From: Nocardia colli | GTDB lineage: Bacteria; Actinomycetota; Actinomycetes; Mycobacteriales; Mycobacteriaceae | Assembly (NCBI RefSeq): GCF_008704205.1 | Contig: NZ_VXLC01000001.1 | Location: 496,001-560,000, forward strand | DNA length: 64,000 nt | Reading direction: 5' to 3' | Part shown: piece by piece, positions 8,557 through 17,323 of the stretch | Position numbering within the stretch: position 1 is the first letter of the stretch | How the letters are laid out: each line of letters opens with the position of its first letter | Notes under the pieces: model-generated | What the model saw: the letters and a program-made list of their open reading frames with translations, nothing else | Database searches by the model: none | What the model was told of the DNA's origin: nothing | Position numbers and translations under genes: made by a program

Positions 8557-10451
8557 GGGGCAACCGTACCGGCGGGCCCGCTCGGCAGCGCGGCCTGCAT
8601 GGCTTCGGCATATCGCCCCAGCTCAGCGACCACGTGCAGCTGCCGCTCCAGCACCGTGCCCCGCTCGGCCCGGCGCGCGTTGGCCATCGTCGCGGCCTCC
8701 TGCGCGGCGCGCAGCGAATCGTCGATCGAGCGCAGGCTCCGCTCGGCTACCCCGGCGTAGTGATCGCGCAACGCCCGATGGATGCGGTGCAGCCGGTCCT
8801 TGGATTCCTTGCCGGTCTGGAACGCCACATCGTCGACGAACCGGCGGACGGCGACCTTCGCCTCATTGCGCCGGCGGGCCAGCCTGGCCTGCTTGTCGTC
8901 CCGGAAAGCCTTGCCGCCCACCACGAGTCCGGCGCCGAGCGAGATCGGATTGAGCAGCGCGAGCCCGGCGAAGGTGCTGGCCAGGCCGACCATCAGTACG
9001 CCGCCGTAGGAGCCGCGCATGCCGACGAGCAGCTTGCTGCCGAAGCCGATGTCGGGCTCCAGATCGGCGAGGGTGCCCGCGCCGACGTGACTGCCCGCGA
9101 CCGCCGCGTCCGACCGCACGTCCGGCAGATCGGCCGCCCCGACCTCGGTGAAGTGCTCGGCGACCCGCTGCGCGAGTTGCAGTGCGCGCGAATGGGTCCA
9201 CAGCAGGTTGTCGCCGATCGCGGTATCGATGGTGCCGGTGAGGTATTCGGCGATGCTGTCCCAGTGGCGGCCCGGGTCGTGCTCGTCGATCCACTCCTCG
9301 GTGGTTCTGGCGATGCCGCGCAACCGATCTCGCAGATCGTGGTCCACGTCGCCGGCCAGGTCGGTGATGCCGTCGGCGAGGGTCTGCTGCCAGGCGGCGG
9401 TGCGCCGATGCAGTTCTTCGGCCGAGGTGCGCGCGGTCTGGAGTTCGCGAACCGCGGCCGCGCCACGGGCCGGATCGCGCACCGCGACCAGTTCGCTGCC
9501 CAGTGCGAGCGCCAAATGCTCGGCGACGGAACGGATGTCCCGTGCCACCGCACCGCGAGTGGCGAGCTGATCGCGGGCGACCACCTGATCGCGCAGGAAT
9601 TGGTAGAGCACGCCGAAGCCCGACTCGAGGCCGAGTTGCTGGTCTTGCAGGCGCAAGGCGTGGCTGCGCAGCAACGCGGAGACCGCGATCATCGGCACGT
9701 CCATGCCCGCCTTGTCCAGGTGGCGTTGATCGGCCTCGAATACCTGCCGCCAGTGCGGGTACAGGTCGGTCTTGGTGATGAGCAGCGCTACGGTGGGGCA
9801 CAATTCGCGCACCTGGCGCAGGAACGCGAGTTCCGGCTCGGTGAGCTCGGTGGACGCATCGGAGAGCACCAGCACCGCGTCGGCCGCCGGCACCATATTC
9901 AGCACGCTTGCCGCGTAAGAACTTCCGTGCCCGCCGACGCCCGGGGTGTCGACCAGCACGATGCCGTCGGCCAGTAAGGCGTTGGGCACCTGGATTTCCA
10001 GCCGCAGGATCCGCCGGCCCTGCGCCAGCGGGGAACGCGCGGTGATCGAGCCGATCTCGTCGATCGGCACCGGAACTCGCGCCTCCGGACCACCCTGGTC
10101 ACCGCCGGGCGCGGTCAGTACCAGTTCCGCCTTCGGCTCGGGGCCGTACGCGAGCAGCGTGGTGACCGTGGTGGTCACGTCGTCGCCCACCGGGCAGAGC
10201 TCGAGGTTCAGCAGCGCGTTGATGAACCGGCTCTTGCCCTGATCTAGTTGCCCCGCAATGACAATGCGCCGCCGCGGATCCCGCACCCGGTCGGCGGCCA
10301 CCTCGAGCCGCCCGACCAGATCATTGCGGCCCGCGGCGCGCGCCGCCGCGATGGTTTCGCCGAGTACCGACAGCAGCGGTACCGCCGGTGGTGTGGCGTT
10401 CGGTGCGGGCGTCCCCATCGCGGTGTCGACCTCTTCCAGTGGAGCGGGCAT
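8553..10451 (-). CDS. iniA: Dynamin-like GTPase, IniA homologue
   Basis: 632 residues (M. tuberculosis IniA is about 640). P-loop GQLDQGKS at residues 67-74, LVDTPGVGG as G3 and ITKTDLYPHW as G4. A hydrophobic hairpin around residues 475-515 (VGLASTFAGLALL, GAGLVVGGKAF) resembles the membrane-inserting tip of dynamin-like proteins. The C-terminus is helical and charged. In mycobacteria IniA is induced by isoniazid/ethambutol and supports membrane integrity and drug tolerance. It starts 22 nt after the iniB-like gene and overlaps iniC by 4 nt, so the three form one operon. Confidence 0.87.
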   Translation of the reverse strand: MPAPLEEVDTAMGTPAPNATPPAVPLLSVLGETIAAARAAGRNDLVGRLEVAADRVRDPRRRIVIAGQLDQGKSRFINALLNLELCPVGDDVTTTVTTLLAYGPEPKAELVLTAPGGDQGGPEARVPVPIDEIGSITARSPLAQGRRILRLEIQVPNALLADGIVLVDTPGVGGHGSSYAASVLNMVPAADAVLVLSDASTELTEPELAFLRQVRELCPTVALLITKTDLYPHWRQVFEADQRHLDKAGMDVPMIAVSALLRSHALRLQDQQLGLESGFGVLYQFLRDQVVARDQLATRGAVARDIRSVAEHLALALGSELVAVRDPARGAAAVRELQTARTSAEELHRRTAAWQQTLADGITDLAGDVDHDLRDRLRGIARTTEEWIDEHDPGRHWDSIAEYLTGTIDTAIGDNLLWTHSRALQLAQRVAEHFTEVGAADLPDVRSDAAVAGSHVGAGTLADLEPDIGFGSKLLVGMRGSYGGVLMVGLASTFAGLALLNPISLGAGLVVGGKAFRDDKQARLARRRNEAKVAVRRFVDDVAFQTGKESKDRLHRIHRALRDHYAGVAERSLRSIDDSLRAAQEAATMANARRAERGTVLERQLHVVAELGRYAEAMQAALPSGPAGTVAP

Positions 10452-10473
10452 TGTCAGTGCGGCGGCGGCGCGA

Positions 10474-12681
10474 TCAGTGCAGCATCGCGTCGCCGGTCAG
10501 GTCCGCGCCGGCGCTGCCGGCCAGATCCGTGCCCGCATGGGTGTCGCCGAACAAGCCCGCGTCGCCGTGCGCACCGGCGGTGCTGTCCAGCCCCGACCCG
10601 AACGCGCTCGAAACATCCAGCGACGACCAGGCATTCGCGGTCGATCCGACATCGCCACTCAACCCGGCACCGGTGTCCACCGCGCCGTGCGTCGTGCTAC
10701 CCACCGAACCACCAAGCCCCGCAGCAGTATCCACCGCCCCGTGAGTCGTGCCACCGAGCGATCCACCGACCGTCGCACCGGTGTCCACGGCACCATGCGT
10801 GGTCCCACCAAGCGAACCACCCAGCCCCGCACCGGTATCGACCGCACCATGAGTGATGCCGCCAAGCGAACCACCGAGACCCGCACCGGTATCGACCGCA
10901 CCGTGAGTGGTCCCGCTGAGCGAACCGCCGAGCCCGGCACCGGTATCGACCGCACCGTGAGTGGTCCCGCTGAGCGAACCGCCGAGCCCGGCACCGGTAT
11001 CGACCGCACCGTGAGTGGTCCCGCTGAGCGAACCGCCGAGCCCGGCACCGGTATCGACCGCACCGTGAGTGGTCCCGCTGAGCGAACCGCCGAGCCCGGC
11101 ACCGGTATCGACCGCACCGTGAGTGATGCCGCCGAGCGAACCACCCAGGCCCGCACCGGCATCCACCGCGCCACCGATTCCGGTGGACAGATCGCCGCCG
11201 AGACCCGCAGCCGGACCGATCCCGGTCGACAACCCGGTCTCCAGGCCGGTGGCCGCGTGACCGCCCACCTCGAGGCCGGTCTCCAGACCCGTCCCGACCT
11301 GCGCGCCGACACCAGCCGCTCCGTCGAGCCCGGCAGAAAGTCCACCACCGAGACCGGCGCCGGCGTTCGCCGCAGCCCCGATCCCCGTGGACAATCCCGA
11401 TTCCAGCCCGGTCACCGCATGCGTACCCGCATCTACGGCACCGCCGAGGTGCGCACCGGCATCGAGGGCACCGCCGAGACCCGTGGACAACCCGGTCTCC
11501 AAGCCCGAACCCACTTGCGCCCCAGCGTTGATCGAGCCGTCCACACTCGAAGCGAGCCCGGTGCCGAGATCGGCACCCACCTGCGCGCCCGCACCGAGAA
11601 CCGCACCCGTAGTACCCGACAGCCCGGTCTCCAGACCCGACCCGACCTGCACGCCCGTATTCACCGCGCCGTTCACCGCCGAGGACAACCCGCCGCCGAT
11701 ACCGGTGCCTGCACCAACCGCCGCACCGAGTCCGGCCTCCAGCCCCGCTGAGGCCTGCGCTGCCGAATTACCCACGCCGCCAATGGTTGTGGACAAACCA
11801 CCGCCGAGTCCGGCGGAGAGGTCCGCGTTCAGATCGGCCGCACCCTGTGCGATGCCATTGAGCCCGGAGGACAGGCCACCCGCCAGCTGAGCCCCGGTAG
11901 CGTTCAGACCCGCAGTCAATCCGGCACCGAGATCAGCACCCGCACCGACCGCGGCATCGACGCCGGTCGTCACCCCGGTCACCGCGTGCAACCCACCCTG
12001 CAACCCGGTGGCGAGATCAGCCCCGACCTGCGTGCCCGCGCCCAGTGCCGCATCGAGGCCGGTAGAAATTCCGGCCGTGGCCTGACCGATCGAGCCGAGG
12101 GCACCGCCGATACTCGTTTCGAGCCCCGTCCCGATATGCGCTCCGGCATCCACCGCGCCCTGCACACCGGCGCCGATGCCGGTGACCGCCTGCCCCGCCA
12201 CACCGAGTGCGCCGCCGACCGCGGCGGACAGGTTCGCACCGATGTCGGCGACCGTTCCGAGCCCGGCGGACAGCCCCGCACCGAGATCCGCACCGACCTG
12301 AAGCCCGGTGTCGATCGCGGTGTTCAACCCCGCGTTGAGGTCGAGGCCGGTCCCGACCTGACCACCGAGGTCGATGCCGAGGTCAGCACCGATATTGAGT
12401 CCGGCATCCGCGGCCGCGGCGGCGCCGACGGTCCCCGCCGCACCGATGACGGCGGCCGCACCGGTCTGCGCCCCGGCGGCGACGATCGCCGACAGCTGCG
12501 AGCCGCCGGCGACCAGCGCGGACTCCGCGACCATCGGGGCGACGGCCGCGATGTCCTCCGGCGTGACCGCGGGCAAACCCGCCGCCACCAGCGCCTGCGT
12601 CGGATTCGCGCAGTAGCCGACCGCCGCTTCGTGATCGCGCAGCAGGTTGAGGATGAACTCGAGAATCGCGTTGGGTGTCAT
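10474..12681 (-). CDS. iniB: IniB-like glycine/alanine-rich repeat protein
   Basis: 735 residues. The first ~45 residues (MTPNAILEFILNLLRDHEAA, then NPTQALVAAGL) match the short N-terminal domain of mycobacterial IniB; the rest is low-complexity Gly/Ala/Thr. Residues about 60-500 have a loose 10-12 residue GxGLxxGxxGA pattern. Residues about 510-670 are nine tandem 18-residue units of the type GLGGSLSGTTHGAVDTGA. There is no signal peptide. ATG at 12681 is preceded by CAGGAG 10 nt upstream. First gene of the ini operon and divergent from the Hsp70-like/IniR genes. Longer than M. tuberculosis IniB (479 aa) because of the repeats. Confidence 0.83.
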   Translation of the reverse strand: MTPNAILEFILNLLRDHEAAVGYCANPTQALVAAGLPAVTPEDIAAVAPMVAESALVAGGSQLSAIVAAGAQTGAAAVIGAAGTVGAAAAADAGLNIGADLGIDLGGQVGTGLDLNAGLNTAIDTGLQVGADLGAGLSAGLGTVADIGANLSAAVGGALGVAGQAVTGIGAGVQGAVDAGAHIGTGLETSIGGALGSIGQATAGISTGLDAALGAGTQVGADLATGLQGGLHAVTGVTTGVDAAVGAGADLGAGLTAGLNATGAQLAGGLSSGLNGIAQGAADLNADLSAGLGGGLSTTIGGVGNSAAQASAGLEAGLGAAVGAGTGIGGGLSSAVNGAVNTGVQVGSGLETGLSGTTGAVLGAGAQVGADLGTGLASSVDGSINAGAQVGSGLETGLSTGLGGALDAGAHLGGAVDAGTHAVTGLESGLSTGIGAAANAGAGLGGGLSAGLDGAAGVGAQVGTGLETGLEVGGHAATGLETGLSTGIGPAAGLGGDLSTGIGGAVDAGAGLGGSLGGITHGAVDTGAGLGGSLSGTTHGAVDTGAGLGGSLSGTTHGAVDTGAGLGGSLSGTTHGAVDTGAGLGGSLSGTTHGAVDTGAGLGGSLGGITHGAVDTGAGLGGSLGGTTHGAVDTGATVGGSLGGTTHGAVDTAAGLGGSVGSTTHGAVDTGAGLSGDVGSTANAWSSLDVSSAFGSGLDSTAGAHGDAGLFGDTHAGTDLAGSAGADLTGDAMLH
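10669..11154. repeat. Nine tandem 54-bp coding repeats in iniB
   Basis: The same position in the unit (accggtatcgac or variant) recurs at 10669, 10723, 10777, 10831, 10885, 10939, 10993, 11047 and 11101, an exact 54-bp period. The units from 10885 to 11100 are almost identical at DNA level, pointing to recent unequal exchange. The period is a multiple of three and preserves the frame. Confidence 0.95.
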
Positions 12682-12974
12682 CAGAAAATCTCCTGAGAGC
12701 CGGCGGACCTCCGCGATCCGCATCGTTGGAATGCATTTCACGCTAGGGGCGTCACTCGTTACGCGTAACGGGGCCGACCCCCACAACTCACCCGATCCCG
12801 CCCTTAGGGGCATCCGGCGCATTAGGGGAATTTCCCCGGAAGTTCCCCGGGGGCGGTAACGGCGGACGGCCAGCAACCGAAACAACGAGTGCGTCGGCGT
12901 GCTCCTACCGCCTTCCGCACTCGGACTACACAGCAGCGACATCGGACCACAGAGTTTTCGAACGGGGTTCACGA
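12682..12974. promoter_or_regulatory. Divergent promoter region of iniBAC and the Hsp70-like/IniR operon
   Basis: A 293-bp non-coding stretch. It contains a perfect 14-bp palindrome CGTTACGCGTAACG (12757-12770), a palindrome GGGGAA-T-TTCCCC (12825-12837), and three copies of TAGGGG (12744-12749, 12805-12810, 12823-12828). These are the best candidates for activator or repressor sites controlling both directions; the IniR-like protein is the obvious candidate ligand. Assignment of any single site is inference. Confidence 0.6.
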
Positions 12975-14684
12975 ATGACAGAGCGTCTGGCGCTCGGCAT
13001 CACTGTCGGGTCGTCGAATTCGGTCGCCGTGGCGGCAGCGGGGAACGGCGGCGACGACGTGGTCACGCATCCCAGCGTGCTGCGCCTCGCGGCCGGCGCA
13101 CCGCCCGCCCTCGGCGCCACCGCCCAGGCCGGCGGACGGCATTCCAGCGACGTATTGCTGGAGGGCTTCCTGGCCAGGGTCGGCGATCCGGTGCACATGC
13201 TCGCCGAGGACGGCAGCGCACATTCCGCCGCCGACCTCGTTTCCGCCGCCATCGCCTGCCTGATGGACGAGATCAGCACGCAGGCCAGGGAATCCGGTTC
13301 GACGGTCGCCTGCCATCCGGCGTGGTGGTCCCGGCACACCGTGGACCTCCAGCGCGCGGCGCTCGATCGCGAAGGCCTGCGCGAGGTGACCCTGGTGCCC
13401 GAGCCGACCGCCGCGGTGCGCTGGCTCGAATCCGCGCACGGCCCGCTCGGCGACGGCGCGGTGATCGTCTACGACCTCGGCGCCACCGGCCTCACCGTCT
13501 CGGTGGTGCGCACCGGCGATCACGCGGGCGTGCTCGGCACACCGCTGCGGACCACGGACATCGCCGGTGCCGAATTCGATCTGCTGACCATGCGCTACGT
13601 GCTGGCAAACGCTGTGCTGGCAAATGATTTCGATCCGTTCGATCCGGTTGTCGAGCGGAAATTGTCGACATTGCGCGAGCAGTGCCGCACCGCTAAAGAA
13701 GAGCTCTCGATAAATACCGCCACGGTCGTCCCGGTGCGATTGAATCCGGCGGACACGCACAGCGGCAACGTCCGGCTGGTCCGCGGCGAACTGGAAGACC
13801 TGCTGCGCGGGCCGCTGCTGACCTCGATCGAGCTGATCCGCGACGCCGTGCACCGGGCCGGGCTCGACATCGGCGATATCGGCCGGGTGCTGCTCACCGG
13901 TGGCGGCGGCGCGATCCCGTTGGTCGCCGAGCTGATCTCGACCGAATTCGGTCTGCCGGTGGTCGCGGCCCCCGACCCGGCCAACACCAGCGCCCGCGGC
14001 GCCGCCGTGCTGGCCGCGGATCTGGCGTCGGTCCGGACCCCGATCGCGCCGCCGACGCCGATCGAACCGGCCACCAAAGAGCTTCCCTCGGTAGCGATCT
14101 CGGCCTTGCCGAGCGGCGACACCGCACGCAAGCCGCGGTTCAGCGGCAGGCAGCGCGCCGCCATCGTCGCTGGGGCCGCGGTGGTCATCGGATTGCTGGC
14201 CACCGGCACCGTGGCGATCGGCACGGGCGCCCAGCCCGGCCCGAACCCGGCCGCGACCGAACACTCGTCCCCGGCGCGCGCGGCGGAGATCGCCGCGACC
14301 ACCGGCGGGCAAACCGGCGATCCCAATCTGCCTGCCGCGGCGACGGACCCGACCACGTCGGCCGCTGGTCGGCCGAAAACCGAAGCGGGCCAGCCCGGTT
14401 CCCCCGCCGCGACGACGGTGGCCGTAGTGAACAGTCAGCCCGTCGGCGACCAGCCCGCCGCGCCGCCCGCGGCACCCGGTGCGACGCAACCGGCCCCGCA
14501 GCCCTCCCCCGCACCAGGGCCCGCACCCGCACCGGGGCCGGGTAACTACCCCGCACCACCGACTCCGCCGCAGGCCCCGAGCCTGCCGACCGGCGTCCTG
14601 AAGGACCCGATCGACTCCGTCGGCAACACCGTCGGCACCGTGCTGCGCGCGCCCGGCCAGATCCTCGGAGGAAACGGTGGCTGA
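12975..14684 (+). CDS. Membrane-anchored Hsp70-like (actin-ATPase fold) protein
   Basis: 569 residues. Residues 1-365 form an Hsp70-type nucleotide-binding domain: phosphate-1-like LGITVGSSNSVAVA, phosphate-2 VIVYDLGATGLTVSVV, and adenosine motif VLLTGGGGAIPLVAEL. No Hsp70 substrate-binding domain follows. Instead there is a linker, one TM segment (about 393-415) and a Pro/Ala/Thr-rich tail of ~150 residues, presumably outside the membrane. This looks like a sensor or scaffold rather than a chaperone. It overlaps the IniR-like gene by 8 nt and lies divergent to iniB, so it is probably part of the control of the ini response. No close functional precedent is known to me. Confidence 0.85.
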   Translation: MTERLALGITVGSSNSVAVAAAGNGGDDVVTHPSVLRLAAGAPPALGATAQAGGRHSSDVLLEGFLARVGDPVHMLAEDGSAHSAADLVSAAIACLMDEISTQARESGSTVACHPAWWSRHTVDLQRAALDREGLREVTLVPEPTAAVRWLESAHGPLGDGAVIVYDLGATGLTVSVVRTGDHAGVLGTPLRTTDIAGAEFDLLTMRYVLANAVLANDFDPFDPVVERKLSTLREQCRTAKEELSINTATVVPVRLNPADTHSGNVRLVRGELEDLLRGPLLTSIELIRDAVHRAGLDIGDIGRVLLTGGGGAIPLVAELISTEFGLPVVAAPDPANTSARGAAVLAADLASVRTPIAPPTPIEPATKELPSVAISALPSGDTARKPRFSGRQRAAIVAGAAVVIGLLATGTVAIGTGAQPGPNPAATEHSSPARAAEIAATTGGQTGDPNLPAAATDPTTSAAGRPKTEAGQPGSPAATTVAVVNSQPVGDQPAAPPAAPGATQPAPQPSPAPGPAPAPGPGNYPAPPTPPQAPSLPTGVLKDPIDSVGNTVGTVLRAPGQILGGNGG

Positions 14685-17277
14685 CATCGCGTTCGACACC
14701 CTGCCCTCGGCGCGCGAGATCCTCCGGGAACTGGAGTCCGCCGACCAGGAGCCGGTCGTCTATCTCATCCGTGGCCGCTCGCAGACCGGTAAATCCACCC
14801 TGCTCAACGAGATTCGCAACCGCCTGCGCACGCGCGGCATCCCGCTCCAGGACGCCCTGGCCGGGGAAACCGCGCACGCCGGCACCAACGGATTCGGCAC
14901 CCGCGTCGCGCCGGTCACCGAACTCCCCGCGCTGATCGTGGACAACGCCCACACGCTGAACCAGGCCGAGCTCGAATACCTCTGCGCCACCGTCGAATCC
15001 GGTCAGCGCACGGTCGTGATCGCGGCGCAGCCGCGCCCGCACGACCACCGGCTGCGCGCCCTGGCCGACCTGGTCGCCCGGCGCGGCCGGGTGGTCGAGT
15101 TGCGCGCGCTCGGCGTGGCCGACATCGCCCCGTTCGCCCGGGAACTCGGCATGATGGTGCCGCGCCAGGTGTCCCAGCACATCCACCGGCAGACCGACGG
15201 CATCCGCGGTGGCGTGGTCGCCGCGCTGACCGCCGCCTGCTCGGCCCGGCTGGACGCGGGCATCGGCACGGTCGACGCGGCGGTCGCCGCCTGGGCCCGT
15301 TCGCTGCTGGACGACCTCGCACCGGACCTGCTGGAGACCCTGGTCGTCGCCACCACCGGCGCGGGCCTGGACTCCAGCGAGCTCACCGAGGTGCTCGGCG
15401 TGGAACCCGTTGCCGCACAGCACCTCATCGATCGGGCCCGGGCCAGCGCCCTGGTCACCGACGCCGACCTGCTGCTCACCCCGGCCGTCGGACCGCTGCG
15501 CACGCTGCTCGGCGACCGCCGGTTCGTCGCGGTCCAGCGCAAACTGCTCGGCGCGCGACTGGACGCGGGCCTGCTGCGCGACCACACCGCGCTGCTGCTC
15601 GCCGAATCCGGCGTCCGCGACCCGCGGCTGGCCGAATTCCTCTCCGCCGCAGCGGAAAAGGCGGGCCGCGAGGCGGTGCGCTACTACGCGGCCGCCGCCG
15701 CGACCGGCGCCGACCCCGATCTCATCGCGCTGCGCTGGGCCGAGGCGGCCGGGCGCAACGGCGACGGCGAAACCGCCATGCGCCTGGCCGAGCCGGTGCT
15801 GGCCCGCTCGGGTGTGTCGAGCGCGGACCTGGCCGACGCGGTCCGGATCTGCGCCGCGGCACTGACCCGGCGCGGCCTGGTTGCCCGTGCGGCCCAACTG
15901 TATTCGTGGCTGGGCACGCAACGCGTCGGCGCGGATTGGGCGATCGGCGCGACGGTCCTCTCGCTGGCCGGCGACATATCCGGCGCGGCCGAGATGTCCG
16001 AGTCCGCGACGCAATGGCCACCGACCGAGGCCAACGCCCATGCCCGGCTGATCGCCACGGCACTGACCGGTTCCCTCAACGGTCGTGACCACGCCAACGG
16101 AAACCACAGCACGCCAACGCTATCCACGAACGGCACGGCCGCGTCGGTCTCCGCACTCGTGCAGGCCGCGCACGCCGACTCCGGCGTCGACCGCTTCCTC
16201 CCCTGCACCGCGGTATCCATCGCGACCCTGCTCTGCCTCGGCACCGGCGAACCCCGCCGGGCCGGCGACGCACTGCGCCGGGCCACCGCCAGCGGCCTGC
16301 GCTGCCACCAGCTCCAGGTGCTCGCGGCCTGGTCGGCCATGCTCGGCGGCGACGAACGCGCCGCCGCCGCGACGGTCGCCGCGCTCGACCACGATTCGCT
16401 CGACGTCCGCGACCGCCTGCTCGCCCACGGCGTCGCGGTCGGCCTGGCCAGGCGCACCGGCGATCACGCGGCGCTGTCGCGGGCCTGGCAGGCGGCCTAC
16501 CTGATGTTCGACGACGTCGAAGCCGACCTGCTCGCGCTGCTCCCGATCGGCGAATTGTGGCTGGCCGGAATCCGATTGCGGGACGAGGGCCGGATCGCGC
16601 CGCTCGTCGACGCGGCCCAGGCGCTGCTGCGCCGGCTGAACGAACCGCCCGCCTGGGCGAACGCCTTCCACTGGTACGGCGTGCAGGCCGCGATCCTGCA
16701 CGAGAGCCCGCAGGAACTGCTCCCGCACGCCCGCCCGCTCAAGGCCGCGGCCGAGGCGGGCGATCGGCACGCCGCGGTGCTCGCCGACGCGGGCCGCACC
16801 TGGGTGCTCGTGCTGCGCGGCGAGGTATCCGCCGCGCCGGTCGAAGCGGCCGTCGCCGGCCTGAGCGAGATCGGCATGACCTGGGACGCCGCCCGGCTGG
16901 CCAGCGAGGCCGCCCTCGCCGCGGCCGACTCGGCGACCGCGACCGCGCTGCTCAAGCTGGCTCGCACGGTCCGCGCCGACGCCAAACCGCAGGACCCGAT
17001 CCTGCCGCCGGCCGCGACATCGCCGCAGCCGGGCACCCGCCCGGCCCCGGATCCGGCGGTCGGCGAGCCGACGGCGATCCTCAGCGAACGCGAACGCGAG
17101 GTGGCCGAACTGGTGCTACTCGGGCTGACGTATCGGGAGATCGGCGCTCGCCTGTACATTTCCGCCAAGACGGTGGAGCATCATGTCGCCCGGATCAGGC
17201 GGCGGATCGGTGCACGGTCCCGATCGGAGTTATTGTCGATGCTCCGCGCCATGGGACACGGCTCTCTGCTGGTGTGA
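14677..17277 (+). CDS. iniR: STAND-type ATPase/LuxR-HTH transcriptional activator, IniR-like
   Basis: 866 residues. Walker A GRSQTGKS at residues 33-40 and Walker B LIVDNAH near 86-92 define an N-terminal AAA/STAND ATPase. A long helical, TPR-like middle follows. A LuxR-type HTH occupies residues about 803-866 (LSEREREVAELVLLGLTYRE, then ISAKTVEHHVARIRRRIG). M. tuberculosis IniR (Rv0339c) has the same size and layout and activates iniBAC from the divergent position; this gene lies divergent to iniBAC here too. GTG start at 14677 follows CGGAGGAAA and overlaps the Hsp70-like stop. Likely input: a cell-envelope signal, possibly with the adjacent Hsp70-like proteins. Confidence 0.83.
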   Translation: MADIAFDTLPSAREILRELESADQEPVVYLIRGRSQTGKSTLLNEIRNRLRTRGIPLQDALAGETAHAGTNGFGTRVAPVTELPALIVDNAHTLNQAELEYLCATVESGQRTVVIAAQPRPHDHRLRALADLVARRGRVVELRALGVADIAPFARELGMMVPRQVSQHIHRQTDGIRGGVVAALTAACSARLDAGIGTVDAAVAAWARSLLDDLAPDLLETLVVATTGAGLDSSELTEVLGVEPVAAQHLIDRARASALVTDADLLLTPAVGPLRTLLGDRRFVAVQRKLLGARLDAGLLRDHTALLLAESGVRDPRLAEFLSAAAEKAGREAVRYYAAAAATGADPDLIALRWAEAAGRNGDGETAMRLAEPVLARSGVSSADLADAVRICAAALTRRGLVARAAQLYSWLGTQRVGADWAIGATVLSLAGDISGAAEMSESATQWPPTEANAHARLIATALTGSLNGRDHANGNHSTPTLSTNGTAASVSALVQAAHADSGVDRFLPCTAVSIATLLCLGTGEPRRAGDALRRATASGLRCHQLQVLAAWSAMLGGDERAAAATVAALDHDSLDVRDRLLAHGVAVGLARRTGDHAALSRAWQAAYLMFDDVEADLLALLPIGELWLAGIRLRDEGRIAPLVDAAQALLRRLNEPPAWANAFHWYGVQAAILHESPQELLPHARPLKAAAEAGDRHAAVLADAGRTWVLVLRGEVSAAPVEAAVAGLSEIGMTWDAARLASEAALAAADSATATALLKLARTVRADAKPQDPILPPAATSPQPGTRPAPDPAVGEPTAILSEREREVAELVLLGLTYREIGARLYISAKTVEHHVARIRRRIGARSRSELLSMLRAMGHGSLLV

Positions 17278-17323
17278 CAGAGTGCGGATTCGTACGCCGG
17301 GAAGCCGAAGCGAGGTACTGAGG

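Noticed and set aside
10669..11154. Possible CRISPR array
   Set aside because: The 54-bp units abut directly with no unique spacers and keep a reading frame; they are coding repeats.
10258..11751. Long plus-strand open frame over iniB
   Set aside because: Composition (Arg/Thr-rich tandem repeats) comes from the reverse complement of the iniB repeats; no start context or domain.
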